Shown piece by piece: positions 1 to 8,775 of a stretch of DNA of 64,000 bases. The notes below the pieces were generated by a model that ran no database searches, was not told where the DNA came from, and was given only the letters and a program-made list of their open reading frames with translations. The DNA comes from Pseudomonadota bacterium (lineage in GTDB: Bacteria; Desulfobacterota; Desulfobulbia; Desulfobulbales; Desulfocapsaceae). The stretch spans positions 72,959 through 136,958 of the forward strand of contig JAEYNP010000042.1 in assembly GCA_023412495.1 (NCBI GenBank), written 5' to 3'. The position numbers and the translations under genes are program-made. Each line of letters opens with the position of its first letter. Position 1 is the stretch's first letter.

Positions 1-156
1 ATTTCCAGGTCGATGACGGCGTACAACATTGCGGCGACTACCCTGGCGTACAACCTGGGGATCCTGGACCGACAATGGGTGGCGATGTCGCTTGAATCCA
101 TGGCTGCCGCCGCCAATCCTGAACCGCAGGGGACAGACGATGGCATTCCACGGTAA
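1..156 (+). CDS. C-terminal end of an unidentified protein (partial)
   Basis: Frame 1 is open from the first base to a TAA at 154-156, giving about 51 residues of an alanine-rich helical tail (it contains AYNIAATTLAYNLGILD). The stop lies 14 bases inside the next gene, so the two overlap by 17 bp, as in a translationally coupled operon. I do not recognise the family. From its place in front of an adaptor/ATPase/permease set, it may be a partner or substrate-processing gene of that operon, but this is context only. Confidence 0.55.
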   Translation: MSRSMTAYNIAATTLAYNLGILDRQWVAMSLESMAAAANPEPQGTDDGIPR

Positions 157-1588
157 ATTTACCACCTACAGGATCGTCGCGGCAGGGCTTGCCGGCCTGG
201 TCGCCGCTTCCTGGTTGAGCTGGCAGCTGCTGTTCGGGGCGAGGGCAGGCGAAAAACAACCCTCGCGACTCGTCACGGTGGAAAGAAAGTCCTTTCCCCT
301 GCAGATTGTCGAACGGGGGGTGATCCGTCCCGCCATAATTTCGCCGATAACTTCCCAAATTTCCAGCAACCAGGCGAAGATAGTCTGGCTGGTCAAGGAG
401 GGGGCCGAGGTCAGGAAGGGGATGCTGGTGGCACGCTTCGATGCCAAGCCGTTTCTCGACAACCTGCAGAAGGCCGAACAGGCCTATGCCGACGCCAGGG
501 CCACCTCGGCGGCGGCCGAAAAGATGCTGTCCCTGCAGAAGGAAGAAGAGGCAGGCAAGATCGAAGAAGCGGCCAGGAAGGTCGAGATCGCCAGGATCCA
601 GGCGGAAAATATCCGCAGCGGCTCCGGCCCGCTCAAGCGCAAAACCCTGGAGCAGCAGGCCCATCAGGCCCAGAGGGCCCTCGATCTGGGCCAAAGCGAG
701 CTCGCCGATCTCGATGTCCTGCTGGAGAAGGGCCATGTCAGCCTGCGCGAGCGGGAAAAGGCGGCGGATAAGGTCTCCACCGCCAGGGAGCAGCTGGCCG
801 TCGCCCGGGCGGAACTGGATAATTTCAATACCTACGTCTGGCCGCAGATGCAACGGGAGGCGCAGCTTCTGGTGGACGGTGCCGAGAGCAATCTCGAGCG
901 GGTGAAACGAACGGCTGAATTGCTCATCCAGAACCGCGAGGCGGAGGTGGAAAAGAGCCGGCGCAACGAGGAGAATAAGTTGGCCGCCTTTAATCAGGCC
1001 AAGACGGAAATCATCAACTGCGATGTCCAGTCGCCCACCGACGGCATTCTCCTCTACCCGGAACTGCCAAGGGAAAATGGCCGCAGAAAGATCCAGATTG
1101 GGGACTCGGTTTGGGTCGGGCAGACTTTCCTGGAGGTGCCGGATACCAGCGCTTTGACTGCCGAGATCCATATCCGGGAAGTGGACGTGGCAAAAGTCGC
1201 CGCCGGCATGCCGGCAGAGATCGAGGTCGACGCCTTCCCCGGCAGAACGTTTGCCGGAGTGGTCGATTCTGTCGCCTCTCTTGCCAGAGAGGACGCCGAT
1301 GATGGGCACCTCAGAAGGTTCTACGCGCGAATCCGCCTGCAGGGCGATACCGGCAACATCCATGTGGGGATGTCCGTCACCACCAGGATAGTCTATCGGC
1401 AGGTCGAGGATGCGGTGGCTGTGCCGCTCAGTGCTCTCTTCTACAATGGCAATCAGTCGATGGTTCGCCGGAAGCTGCCGGATGGTTTACAGGAGGTGCC
1501 GGTCAAGGTGGGCGACCGCGGTCAGTTGTGGGCGGAGATCACCGGCGGCATCGCTGAAGGGGATGTGCTCTATGTCGAAGGGCAGTAG
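140..1588 (+). CDS. HlyD/MacA-type periplasmic adaptor subunit
   Basis: Membrane-fusion adaptor that would link an inner-membrane ABC permease to an outer-membrane channel. The ATG at 140 is chosen because AGGGGA sits just upstream and the product (482 aa) then begins with a short basic stretch and one transmembrane anchor at about residues 10-30. A biotinyl-lipoyl-like strand region follows, then a long charged coiled coil (about 120-320), a second lipoyl half with the typical SPTDGILLY-like turn, and a beta-barrel region. The ATPase and permease follow with 6- and 7-bp gaps, so the three form one operon of the MacAB type. The substrate cannot be told from the sequence. Confidence 0.88.
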   Translation: MAFHGKFTTYRIVAAGLAGLVAASWLSWQLLFGARAGEKQPSRLVTVERKSFPLQIVERGVIRPAIISPITSQISSNQAKIVWLVKEGAEVRKGMLVARFDAKPFLDNLQKAEQAYADARATSAAAEKMLSLQKEEEAGKIEEAARKVEIARIQAENIRSGSGPLKRKTLEQQAHQAQRALDLGQSELADLDVLLEKGHVSLREREKAADKVSTAREQLAVARAELDNFNTYVWPQMQREAQLLVDGAESNLERVKRTAELLIQNREAEVEKSRRNEENKLAAFNQAKTEIINCDVQSPTDGILLYPELPRENGRRKIQIGDSVWVGQTFLEVPDTSALTAEIHIREVDVAKVAAGMPAEIEVDAFPGRTFAGVVDSVASLAREDADDGHLRRFYARIRLQGDTGNIHVGMSVTTRIVYRQVEDAVAVPLSALFYNGNQSMVRRKLPDGLQEVPVKVGDRGQLWAEITGGIAEGDVLYVEGQ

Positions 1589-1594
1589 TCGCTG

Positions 1595-2266
1595 ATGGCA
1601 TTGCTGGAGGCGGAAAAAGTGTGCCGGTACTACGAGGCCGGGAAAATCAGGAGCCTTGCCCTGCCGGAAACGTCCCTGGCCGTCGAGCCCCATGAGTTCC
1701 TGGTTATTACCGGACCATCCGGCGCCGGGAAATCGACGCTCCTCAACCTTCTCGGGGGACTGGACCTGCCGTCCGGGGGAGAAGTCCGCTACGGCGGCCA
1801 CAATCTTTCGACGATGCCTGAGAGCCGGCTCGCCCGGTTGCGAAACAACTCCTTCGGCTTCATTTTCCAGACGCCCCATCTGCTTATCGACCGGACCGTC
1901 GCCGAAAACATTGCCCTGCCCTTTCATTACGGTCTCCCGGCGAGCGGCAGTGAGATCCATAATCGATGCCGGGAGCTGCTTTCCTACATCGGCATGGCGG
2001 AGATGGCCGACCGCTATCCGGACACCCTCTCCGGCGGGGAGATGCAGCGGGTGGTCTTTGCCCGGGCCCTGGTCCGCAGGCCAACCGTGATCTTTGCCGA
2101 TGAGCCGACCGGAAGTCTGGATGCCGACAACTCGGAGAGACTCCTTGAACTCCTGCAGAGTCAGGCGCGGCAAGGCTGCACCGTCATCATGGTGAGTCAC
2201 GAACTGAAGGCGGTCGGTTACGGCAGTCGCGTGCTGCGGCTGGAAAAGCCGCCATCTCTTAATTAG
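1595..2266 (+). CDS. MacB/LolD-type ABC transporter ATP-binding protein
   Basis: The 223-aa ATPase has Walker A GPSGAGKST near residue 40, a Q-loop (FIFQTPHLL), the ABC signature LSGGEMQR, Walker B VIFADEPTG and a switch histidine in VSHE. The short insert before the signature is typical of the LolD/MacB/FtsE-like exporter group. It lies 6 bp after the adaptor gene and 7 bp before the permease gene, so it should power this tripartite exporter. No separate promoter is apparent. Confidence 0.92.
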   Translation: MALLEAEKVCRYYEAGKIRSLALPETSLAVEPHEFLVITGPSGAGKSTLLNLLGGLDLPSGGEVRYGGHNLSTMPESRLARLRNNSFGFIFQTPHLLIDRTVAENIALPFHYGLPASGSEIHNRCRELLSYIGMAEMADRYPDTLSGGEMQRVVFARALVRRPTVIFADEPTGSLDADNSERLLELLQSQARQGCTVIMVSHELKAVGYGSRVLRLEKPPSLN

Positions 2267-2273
2267 TTACGCC

Positions 2274-3506
2274 ATGCTGCCGCAACATTTCTTACTCGAT
2301 ATCGATGATGCCTGGAAAAATCTGCGCCGGCGGCCCCTGCGATCGCTGCTCAGCAGCCTGGGTATCGGTATCGGCGTCACAGCCCTTATCGCCATGCTTT
2401 CCATCAGCGAGGGGGCGAAGCAGGCGGCTTTCGAGAAGATCGGCTCGATGGGGATCAACACCCTGCGGATCGAGGCGGTGGACCTGCGGCAAAGTGGCAG
2501 CGCCATAAACCTGTCCCAGGGGATAAGCCTGGAGGATAGTCTTCAGCTGGAACAATGGCTGGGAGGCAGGGGCATCGTCGGCGCGTATGTTCGAAAAGAC
2601 AATGTCCCGGTGAGAGCGGGGAGCAAGACCGTCCCGGCGACCGTGGTGGGGGTCAGCGAGGGGTGGTTCGCGGCGGAGCGCCTCTTCGTCGAGCAGGGCC
2701 GGACGCTCGATGCCGGCGATATCGCCTATCGGGGAAATTCCTGCGTACTCGGCAGCAGTCTTGCGGCGACCCTCCGGGCCGAAATCCTGGCTACCGTTCA
2801 GCTGGGTTCCATGCCCTCGACTGTCGTCGGTGTTGCTGCTCCGCGCGGCCGACTGCTTACCGAGGGCACCGGGCTTTCCACCCTGGATTTCGACAACGCC
2901 GTCATTCTGCCCATATCGAGCATGCCTTTTGCGAAGAGCGTGGCCGGGCGGGCGGTGTTGGATGGTCTGGTCGTCTCCCTCGGCGCTTCAGAGGCAGAGG
3001 CGATTCTCTCCGTTGCCGGGCAGGTAAGGCAGCTGCTCATACAGAATCACCGGAATGTCGAAGATTTCAAAATGGTTGTGCCGGTAACCCTGCTCCGGGA
3101 AGCGCAGGAGAGCCAGAAGGTTTTCTCCATCATCATGGGGGCGATTGCCGGGCTCTCGCTTCTGGTGGGCGGTATCGGAGTGATGAACATCATGCTCGCC
3201 CATATTGCTGAACAGACTCGAGAGATCGGTTTGCGGATGGCGCTCGGCGCGCCCAAGGGCAGGATCGTCAGCCTCTACCTGTGGAATTCTACCCTGTTGA
3301 CGCTGTCGGGAGGTCTTTGGGGGATGCCTGCCGGTATGCTGCTGGCGCTGGGTATCGAAAAGATCGCCGGCTGGGATGTGGTCTTTTCAACCTTCAGCCT
3401 GGTTGCGGCCCCGCTTTCGGCCATAGTGACGGGGATTGTTTTCGGGCTTCATCCCGCCCGGAGGGCCGCGGCCCTCACGCCTGCCCTCGCCCTGAGGGAT
3501 TCGTAA
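2274..3506 (+). CDS. MacB-like ABC transporter permease (FtsX domain)
   Basis: The 410-aa inner-membrane permease has one transmembrane helix near residues 25-48, a periplasmic MacB_PCD-like domain (about 50-270), then three C-terminal helices (about 285-400) that form the FtsX domain. The segment LLVGGIGVMNIMLAHIAEQTREIGLRMALGA matches the conserved MacB stretch that couples to the ATPase (only its ends, LLVGGIGVMN and EIGLRMALGA, need be looked for). Because the ATPase is a separate polypeptide, this is the split-MacB arrangement. It closes the operon; no clear terminator follows. Confidence 0.9.
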   Translation: MLPQHFLLDIDDAWKNLRRRPLRSLLSSLGIGIGVTALIAMLSISEGAKQAAFEKIGSMGINTLRIEAVDLRQSGSAINLSQGISLEDSLQLEQWLGGRGIVGAYVRKDNVPVRAGSKTVPATVVGVSEGWFAAERLFVEQGRTLDAGDIAYRGNSCVLGSSLAATLRAEILATVQLGSMPSTVVGVAAPRGRLLTEGTGLSTLDFDNAVILPISSMPFAKSVAGRAVLDGLVVSLGASEAEAILSVAGQVRQLLIQNHRNVEDFKMVVPVTLLREAQESQKVFSIIMGAIAGLSLLVGGIGVMNIMLAHIAEQTREIGLRMALGAPKGRIVSLYLWNSTLLTLSGGLWGMPAGMLLALGIEKIAGWDVVFSTFSLVAAPLSAIVTGIVFGLHPARRAAALTPALALRDS

Positions 3507-3813
3507 GCTATCAGCTGTATCGGCTGTCAACTTTTGGCCGGCTTCCTTCAATTACGGTTACCACAATCGCCAAAAACCTCGTCGCACAAAGCGCCGACCA
3601 GCTCGGACGCGTCTTCCTTGGTTTCAGATGCGCCGATCAACAGACGGGTCTGCGGCTGATTGGTTGTGGTCTCCCGTGCGTAACCTGGCATAATAAATGA
3701 GAATATAGTCCGGGTGCACCGGGTGGCCGGGACAGACTGATGATGACGGTGCAGGCTTTGTAATTTTCGATCTGCCGAGCCAGCTCATGCTGTCGAACAA
3801 TATGAGATTGACG
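3507..3813. other. Intergenic region with one doubtful micro-ORF
   Basis: The permease gene and a convergent transporter gene leave 307 bp here. The only coding-like stretch is a 47-codon frame on the minus strand, 3691 down to 3548, whose product includes TNQPQTRLLIGASETKEDA. It has no ribosome binding site and could be the end of a decayed gene. No convincing terminator is seen. Confidence 0.3.
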
Positions 3814-5607
3814 TCACATTGTTCCATGCCCCGCAACAGGATACATCGGCCAAAACAGCGGCACCATGATCAATATAACAATCATGAGGATGATGCTGAG
3901 CAGCAGGCCGGTCTTGATGAAGTCCAGGAATTTGTACCGACCCGGCCCGTAAACGAGGATGCAGGAGGGTTCGAAGGGGGTGATGAAAGACACTGACGCG
4001 GCGAGCATTATGCCGATGGCAAAGGTCCTCTCGTTGGCGCCGATTGCCTGGGCGGCCTCGAGAGCCACGGGCAACACGACGAGCGCGGCAGCTGCGTTCG
4101 ACATAGGCTGGGTGAGTATCATGGTCACCAGAAAGAAACCGGCCAGGATGACGATATCGCCGAAGGGTCCCAGGTTGTCGACCACCAGCCCGGCCAGATA
4201 CTGGGCGGCCCCGCTGTGGCCATCGTCCATGGCGGTTCCGAAAGCGGTCATTCCGCCAATCAGTATGATTATCCGCCAATCGATAAATTCATATGCCTCT
4301 TCTGCGGTTATCGAGCGCGAAAGAATGGTCAGCAAAACTGCCCCCAAAAAACATACGGACAGCGGGAGCCAGCCCAGTCCTCCCGCAACGATTGCCAGGG
4401 TGAAAAAAATAAGCGTGAGCAACCCCTTGCTCTTTCGATATGCTGAAGGATGAAACTCCTCGATTATCCACAGATCGGACTGCCGCCTGAATCCCGGGAG
4501 GCGATCGACGGGGCCCTGGATGAGCAGCATGTCGCCCATGCGCAGCCTGATACGCCCGATCTTTTCCCGCAGTGCTTGCCCCTGGCGATTTATCGCCAGG
4601 GCAGTCATACCGTAGCGATTGCGAAAGTTCACTTCCTTCAGGGTCTGGCCGATGAGGTCTGACTGGGGTGTGACGATAACTTCCATTATCTTTATATCCT
4701 GGGCCTGAAGATCCCGGTCGCCGAGTTTGATGTCCGCAAGAATCTCCACTCCGGCTGTGTCTTTGATTTTGATGACTTCCGTGACTTTTCCTTCGACGAG
4801 CAATGTGTCGCCAGGTTGAATCGTCATTCGGGCATTGGTGAGAAATTTTTCGCCACCTCTTATGACCTCTAGGATGCGAAATCCCATTTTCGAGAGGTCT
4901 GACTGGTATATTTTCTGCCCGATAAGTTTTGATTTGGGAGTGACGATTATCTCGCTCAGGTATTCGCGTATGGCATATTCTTCGGTGAGACTCTCTTCCT
5001 TGTGCTCAGGGAGCAATCGCTTGCCGATGGTCATCATGTAGATGATTCCGATTGCCACGATGGCCAGACCGACCGGGGTCACTTCGAAAAGAGAGAGTGG
5101 CTCCATTCCCGAACTGGCGATGTATCCGCTGACGGCAACATTGGTAGATGTGCCTATCAAAGTGCATGTTCCTCCCATGATCGAGGCGAAAGCGAGAGGC
5201 ATGAGCACTTTCGATACACTTATTTTTGATCTTTTTGCCACTCCTATCGCCGGGGGCATGAACATGGCCGTTGCGGTCGTGTTGTTCATGAACGAGGAGA
5301 CGCCGCCGACAAAAACCATGATGGAGAAAAGCAGTCTATTCTGATTGCCGCCCGCCAGTTTGTAGAGCCGCGCACCCATGGCGTCGATGAAGCCGGAACG
5401 CTGCAAGGCGCCGCTGATTACAAAAATCGAGATAAGAATGACTATGATTTCGCTGCTGAAGCCTCGAAAGGCTTCCTCCGGAGTGAGTATGCCTGTCAAA
5501 ATGAGGGCTGACAGGAGCAACAGTGTGATGATATCGACAGAAAACTTCTCCGTCGCGAACAGCACGATGGCGAGAACGAGCAGGCCCAGGACTATTGCAA
5601 TCTGCAT
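3814..5607 (-). CDS. SLC13-family permease with two TrkA-C (RCK_C) domains
   Basis: Predicted inner-membrane transporter of 597 aa of the DASS/ArsB-like type. Hydrophobic helices fill about residues 1-200, with the family turns SSFMNNTTATAMF and GTSTNVAVSGYI. A soluble insert of two TrkA-C domains follows at about 205-375, each with a 'GDTLLVEG'-type strand, then a second membrane half (about 390-590) with the mirrored turns TQPMSNAAAALVVLP and TPFEPSCILVYGPGRY. The SNAA/NTT pair is the cation and carboxylate site signature of the family. The substrate is unknown: sulfate, dicarboxylates or another anion are all possible. It is transcribed alone and converges with the exporter operon. Confidence 0.88.
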   Translation of the reverse strand: MQIAIVLGLLVLAIVLFATEKFSVDIITLLLLSALILTGILTPEEAFRGFSSEIIVILISIFVISGALQRSGFIDAMGARLYKLAGGNQNRLLFSIMVFVGGVSSFMNNTTATAMFMPPAIGVAKRSKISVSKVLMPLAFASIMGGTCTLIGTSTNVAVSGYIASSGMEPLSLFEVTPVGLAIVAIGIIYMMTIGKRLLPEHKEESLTEEYAIREYLSEIIVTPKSKLIGQKIYQSDLSKMGFRILEVIRGGEKFLTNARMTIQPGDTLLVEGKVTEVIKIKDTAGVEILADIKLGDRDLQAQDIKIMEVIVTPQSDLIGQTLKEVNFRNRYGMTALAINRQGQALREKIGRIRLRMGDMLLIQGPVDRLPGFRRQSDLWIIEEFHPSAYRKSKGLLTLIFFTLAIVAGGLGWLPLSVCFLGAVLLTILSRSITAEEAYEFIDWRIIILIGGMTAFGTAMDDGHSGAAQYLAGLVVDNLGPFGDIVILAGFFLVTMILTQPMSNAAAALVVLPVALEAAQAIGANERTFAIGIMLAASVSFITPFEPSCILVYGPGRYKFLDFIKTGLLLSIILMIVILIMVPLFWPMYPVAGHGTM

Positions 5608-5895
5608 ATGAAAATAAGGTTATACCTTGTTTTTCTTTCAGAAATCTATCAACAGGGGACTGTCTTTTCTCTTGTATGGATTGAGGGGAGCAAAGTCAAG
5701 GTGAGTGTGATCGTTCGAAAGCCTGCGTCCCTGTGGGTGCTTGCTTTTTGCGCAAATTAATATGCAGGGCCCGACGGGGGTGATTACATTGAACCTATCA
5801 CGATGTGGAGGTAATCTTCCCTCCCTGCCCCTCACAACAGAGTCTCGCTTTCCGAGCGAGTTACCATTCAACAAGTCAGCTAAAGGAGAAGAACA

Positions 5896-6177
5896 ATGAG
5901 ATCGAATTTGGATATACAACAGGGAACCGGGCGGCATTCTGAAGGCAAACTGGCCAAAGCCATTGAACGGCAGACGGTAAAAGTGCCTTCGGATCTTTTC
6001 CTATGGGCGGCCTTTGGCGCGATTGCCGTAGGATTTTTCCTGGAAGTCACAGGGCATGAGGAGAAGGGGCACTGGGTCGGGCAATGGGTTGCGCCGATTC
6101 TCCTGCTTGGTCTATACAACAAGCTGGTCAAGGTGTCGGGGTCTGAAGGCACAAGCGAGCTTTCCACCTATCCGTAA
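5896..6177 (+). CDS. Small two-helix membrane protein, uncharacterised
   Basis: The 93-aa protein is preceded by a strong ribosome site (AAGGAG, 8 bases before the ATG). After about 30 polar residues it has two hydrophobic segments (about 34-52 and 62-78), with VPSDLFLWAAFGAIAVGFF and the motif LLLGLYNKLVKV next to the second. I recall similar short proteins annotated as hypothetical in many bacteria, but no function. It stands alone, with a hairpin and T-run just after it. Confidence 0.8.
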   Translation: MRSNLDIQQGTGRHSEGKLAKAIERQTVKVPSDLFLWAAFGAIAVGFFLEVTGHEEKGHWVGQWVAPILLLGLYNKLVKVSGSEGTSELSTYP

Positions 6178-6193
6178 AAGTCCACTTCCCGGC

Positions 6194-6227
6194 CTCCCTC
6201 TTTCCCGAGGGAGCACCGAGCTTTTTT
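6194..6227 (+). terminator. Probable intrinsic terminator
   Basis: A 7-bp stem (CTCCCTC / GAGGGAG, 6194-6213) is followed after eight bases by a run of six T. The gap between stem and T-run is longer than usual, so confidence is moderate. It would end the small membrane protein transcript. Confidence 0.5.
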
Positions 6228-6563
6228 ATATCGGGCTGGATCGATGATAGATTGTCACATCCATGCCCGTTCTTTTTTGTTCATCCGGCAAACGAGCACC
6301 TTGATTGACAGAAACCGGTGGGTGGCCTTTTGAGGTCTCCTTGCTATGCGATCATCAAAAACGAAAAACCGGTGAGAGAGCAAAAAGCTATTTCTCCACA
6401 ATTTCCTGTTTTTACGCGGATACACTGAAAATCCTAGACTTTTCCAGGAGGATCGTCGCTCGCTCGGCACCGGACACGTCCGGATGATGCGTTTCTCCTT
6501 GTGGTCCTGCGAATGACTTGCTATAAGTGGTGCATTTAAATCTTCCCCGAGTCGCACCGTTTC
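6228..6563. other. Intergenic region before minC
   Basis: About 335 bp without a credible gene. A minus-strand open frame here (about 6557-6255) has no ribosome site and an unlikely composition. The region presumably holds the min operon promoter, but no clear -35/-10 pair stands out. Confidence 0.4.
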
Positions 6564-7358
6564 ATGAAAGCAAGTACATCCGCAGAGACTCCGGTCTTTG
6601 AGTTAAAAGGCAGTGTTCTTACGGTACTGGTTCTGCATGTCAAGCAGGCCGATCCCGACAGGCTCTATCCGCAACTGGAAAAAAAGATCGGTCAGGCACG
6701 GTCCTTCTTCAGCAGCGCCCCGGTATTGCTCGACCTGAGCGCCGTAGACGAGGAAGGGCAGGCGGCGCTGGATATCAAGTTCCTGGCCGATACACTCCGC
6801 GGATTGGGAGTGGTCCCGGTCGGAGTCCGGGGCGGTGCGGCCAGCCAGTGCGAACGTGTGCTTCGGGCCGGACTGGGGCTGCTGCCTTCCGTCAAGATCG
6901 AGAAGACCGTTGCGGCGTCTCCCGACCCGCAACCTGCTGAACCGGAGTCAACCGCAAAAGAGCGCTCGCCAGAATCACCGGCAGCTGCGGTAAGCAAAAA
7001 ATCCGCAGCTGTTGCGACCAAGGTGATCGCCCACCCTGTCCGCTCCGGTCAGCAGGTCTTCGCCCCGGAGGGAGACCTGGTCATTCTCTCATCGGTGAAT
7101 GCCGGAGCGGAAGTCCTTGCCGCCGGCAGCATCCATATCTACGGCGCCCTTCGCGGCCGGGCAATGGCCGGCATCAACGGGGACGTGACTGCCCGGATCT
7201 TCAGCCTGCAGTGCAATGCCGAGCTGGTGGCCGTCGCGGGTGAATACGCGGTGAACGAATCTCTGGATGCGGCGCTGATCAATCAGAGCGTGATCGTTTC
7301 CCTGAAGGACAATGCCCTTAATTTTCAGGCAATCGGCTCGTTCAAGCCCCTCTCATGA
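6564..7358 (+). CDS. minC: Septum site-determining protein MinC
   Basis: Inhibitor of FtsZ polymerisation that acts with MinD at the membrane to keep division rings away from the poles. The 264-aa product has the MinC N-terminal domain (about 8-110), a proline/alanine/serine-rich linker (about 115-160) and the C-terminal beta-helix domain (about 165-262), which contains the typical GAEVLAAGSIHIYGALRGRA run (key part IHIYGALRGRA) and the MinD-contacting RIFSLQCNAELV segment. It is first in a minC-minD-minE operon, 45 bp before minD. The upstream ribosome site is weak. Confidence 0.95.
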   Translation: MKASTSAETPVFELKGSVLTVLVLHVKQADPDRLYPQLEKKIGQARSFFSSAPVLLDLSAVDEEGQAALDIKFLADTLRGLGVVPVGVRGGAASQCERVLRAGLGLLPSVKIEKTVAASPDPQPAEPESTAKERSPESPAAAVSKKSAAVATKVIAHPVRSGQQVFAPEGDLVILSSVNAGAEVLAAGSIHIYGALRGRAMAGINGDVTARIFSLQCNAELVAVAGEYAVNESLDAALINQSVIVSLKDNALNFQAIGSFKPLS

Positions 7359-7403
7359 ACGAGATTTTCTTATAACTCAACCAGATGTGAACTCACATAG
7401 AAT

Positions 7404-8258
7404 ATGGCGACAGAAAAGCTTCCCCGAAAAGAGGAAAATGGCTTGGCCAAGGTGGTGGTCGTTACCTCCGGCAAAGGCGGAGTAGGGAAAACGACGACCA
7501 GCGCCGCCTTTGCCGCGGGCCTGGCGTTGCGCGGCTACAAAACGGTGGTCATCGACTTCGATGTCGGTTTGCGCAATCTCGACCTGATCATGGGCTGCGA
7601 ACGGCGGGTGGTTTTCGACCTGCTGAATGTCATTCACGGCGAAGGATCGCTCAATCAGGCGCTGATCAAGGACAAGCGGGTGGATAACCTTTTCATCCTG
7701 CCCGCTTCCCAGACCCGCGACAAGGATGCCCTGTCCCGGGAAGGTGTCGGGGAGGTCATCTCGGCTCTTCAGCGGAACTTCGACTACATCGTCTGCGATT
7801 CTCCGGCGGGCATCGAGAAGGGAGCGATGATCGCCATGTACTTTGCCGACGAGGCCCTGGTCGTTACCAACCCGGAGGTTTCCTCGGTGCGGGATTCCGA
7901 TCGGATTATCGGCATGCTGGCGAGCAAGACCCGCCGTGCCGAACAGGAGCTGGCACCGGTAAAGGAGCATCTGGTGATTACCCGTTACGACCCGGTCCGG
8001 GTCGATAGGGGTGATATGCTGAGCGCAGGCGACGTACACGAGATTCTTGCCATCCCGTTCCTCGGCGTGGTCCCCGAGTCCAAATCGGTGCTTGCCGCAT
8101 CCAATTCCGGGGTGCCTGTCACGCTCACGGACGAGAGCGATGCGGGCGAGGCGTATTTCGATATCGTCGACCGCTTCCTTGGCCAGGATCGTCCATTCCG
8201 ATTCCTGGATGTCCCGAAAAGAAGTATTTTTTCACGTATTTTCGGAAATAAGGGGTGA
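7404..8258 (+). CDS. minD: Septum site-determining ATPase MinD
   Basis: Deviant Walker ATPase that binds the membrane as a dimer and recruits MinC and MinE. The 284-aa product has GKGGVGKTT (deviant Walker A) at about 24-32, [10 protein letters not shown], the switch segment DSPAGIE and a basic amphipathic C-terminal tail ending [12 protein letters not shown], the membrane-targeting sequence of MinD. It starts about 13 residues before the usual MinD N-terminus, with a short charged extension. minE follows one base after the stop. Confidence 0.97.
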   Translation: MATEKLPRKEENGLAKVVVVTSGKGGVGKTTTSAAFAAGLALRGYKTVVIDFDVGLRNLDLIMGCERRVVFDLLNVIHGEGSLNQALIKDKRVDNLFILPASQTRDKDALSREGVGEVISALQRNFDYIVCDSPAGIEKGAMIAMYFADEALVVTNPEVSSVRDSDRIIGMLASKTRRAEQELAPVKEHLVITRYDPVRVDRGDMLSAGDVHEILAIPFLGVVPESKSVLAASNSGVPVTLTDESDAGEAYFDIVDRFLGQDRPFRFLDVPKRSIFSRIFGNKG

Positions 8259-8259
8259 T

Positions 8260-8541
8260 ATGAGATTCTTCGATTTCTTCCGATCAAAACGGCAGAGTTC
8301 CGCTTCGATAGCAAAAGAGCGACTCCAGATAATCGTTGCCCACGAACGTCGGCATTCGTCTACGCCCGATTTCCTGCCGAGGCTCCAGAAGGATATCGTC
8401 GAGGTGGTGAGAAAATATATCCATATCGAAGAGGATCAGATCAAACTGTCGGTCGACAGGAATGAGGACTGCGAGATCCTCGAGCTGAATATCTCTCTTT
8501 CCAATCCGGCGGCGCCCGCGAATTCTGTGGCGGGGCAGTGA
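8260..8541 (+). CDS. minE: Cell division topological specificity factor MinE
   Basis: MinE stimulates MinD ATPase and drives the oscillation of the Min system. The 93-aa product shows the family layout: an N-terminal FFDFFRSKR membrane/MinD-binding stretch, [17 protein letters not shown] (anti-MinCD helix with the conserved R-L-Q), then the topological-specificity domain up to about residue 80. The ATG follows an AGGGGTG site that overlaps the minD stop. A strong terminator lies about 100 bp downstream and closes the operon. Confidence 0.95.
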   Translation: MRFFDFFRSKRQSSASIAKERLQIIVAHERRHSSTPDFLPRLQKDIVEVVRKYIHIEEDQIKLSVDRNEDCEILELNISLSNPAAPANSVAGQ

Positions 8542-8635
8542 GGAATCAAGGGCGGCAGAAAGGGAGCGTCTGTCCGGCTGGCCAGCCTCTCACAGAAGCG
8601 ATGGCGATGGAATGCTGTGAATCGCGTTCAGAAAC

Positions 8636-8675
8636 ACAAAAAGCACCTGAGGCAACCGCCTCAGGTGCTTTTTAC
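8636..8675. terminator. Bidirectional intrinsic terminator after minE
   Basis: A long, nearly perfect stem, AGCACCTGAGG / CCTCAGGTGCT (8642-8652 and 8659-8669), is flanked by A-rich sequence on the left and TTTTT on the right. It can therefore end both the minCDE transcript and the convergent minus-strand operon. Confidence 0.9.
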
Positions 8676-8775
8676 CCATTCCTGCGATACCCTCAAGGCA
8701 TCGCCTTTGAACCCCAGGCTGATGTGCAAAATGCAGCACGCCCACGTGCAAGCCGACCCTGGATCCGATGAAGCC

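Noticed and set aside
3624..3836. Minus-strand frame of 70 codons between two convergent genes
   Set aside because: It overlaps the end of the transporter gene region and has no ribosome site. A shorter frame in another phase (3548-3691) looks no worse, so neither is accepted.
6255..6557. Minus-strand frame of 100 codons before minC
   Set aside because: Basic, irregular composition with no start signal; it would occupy the min promoter region.
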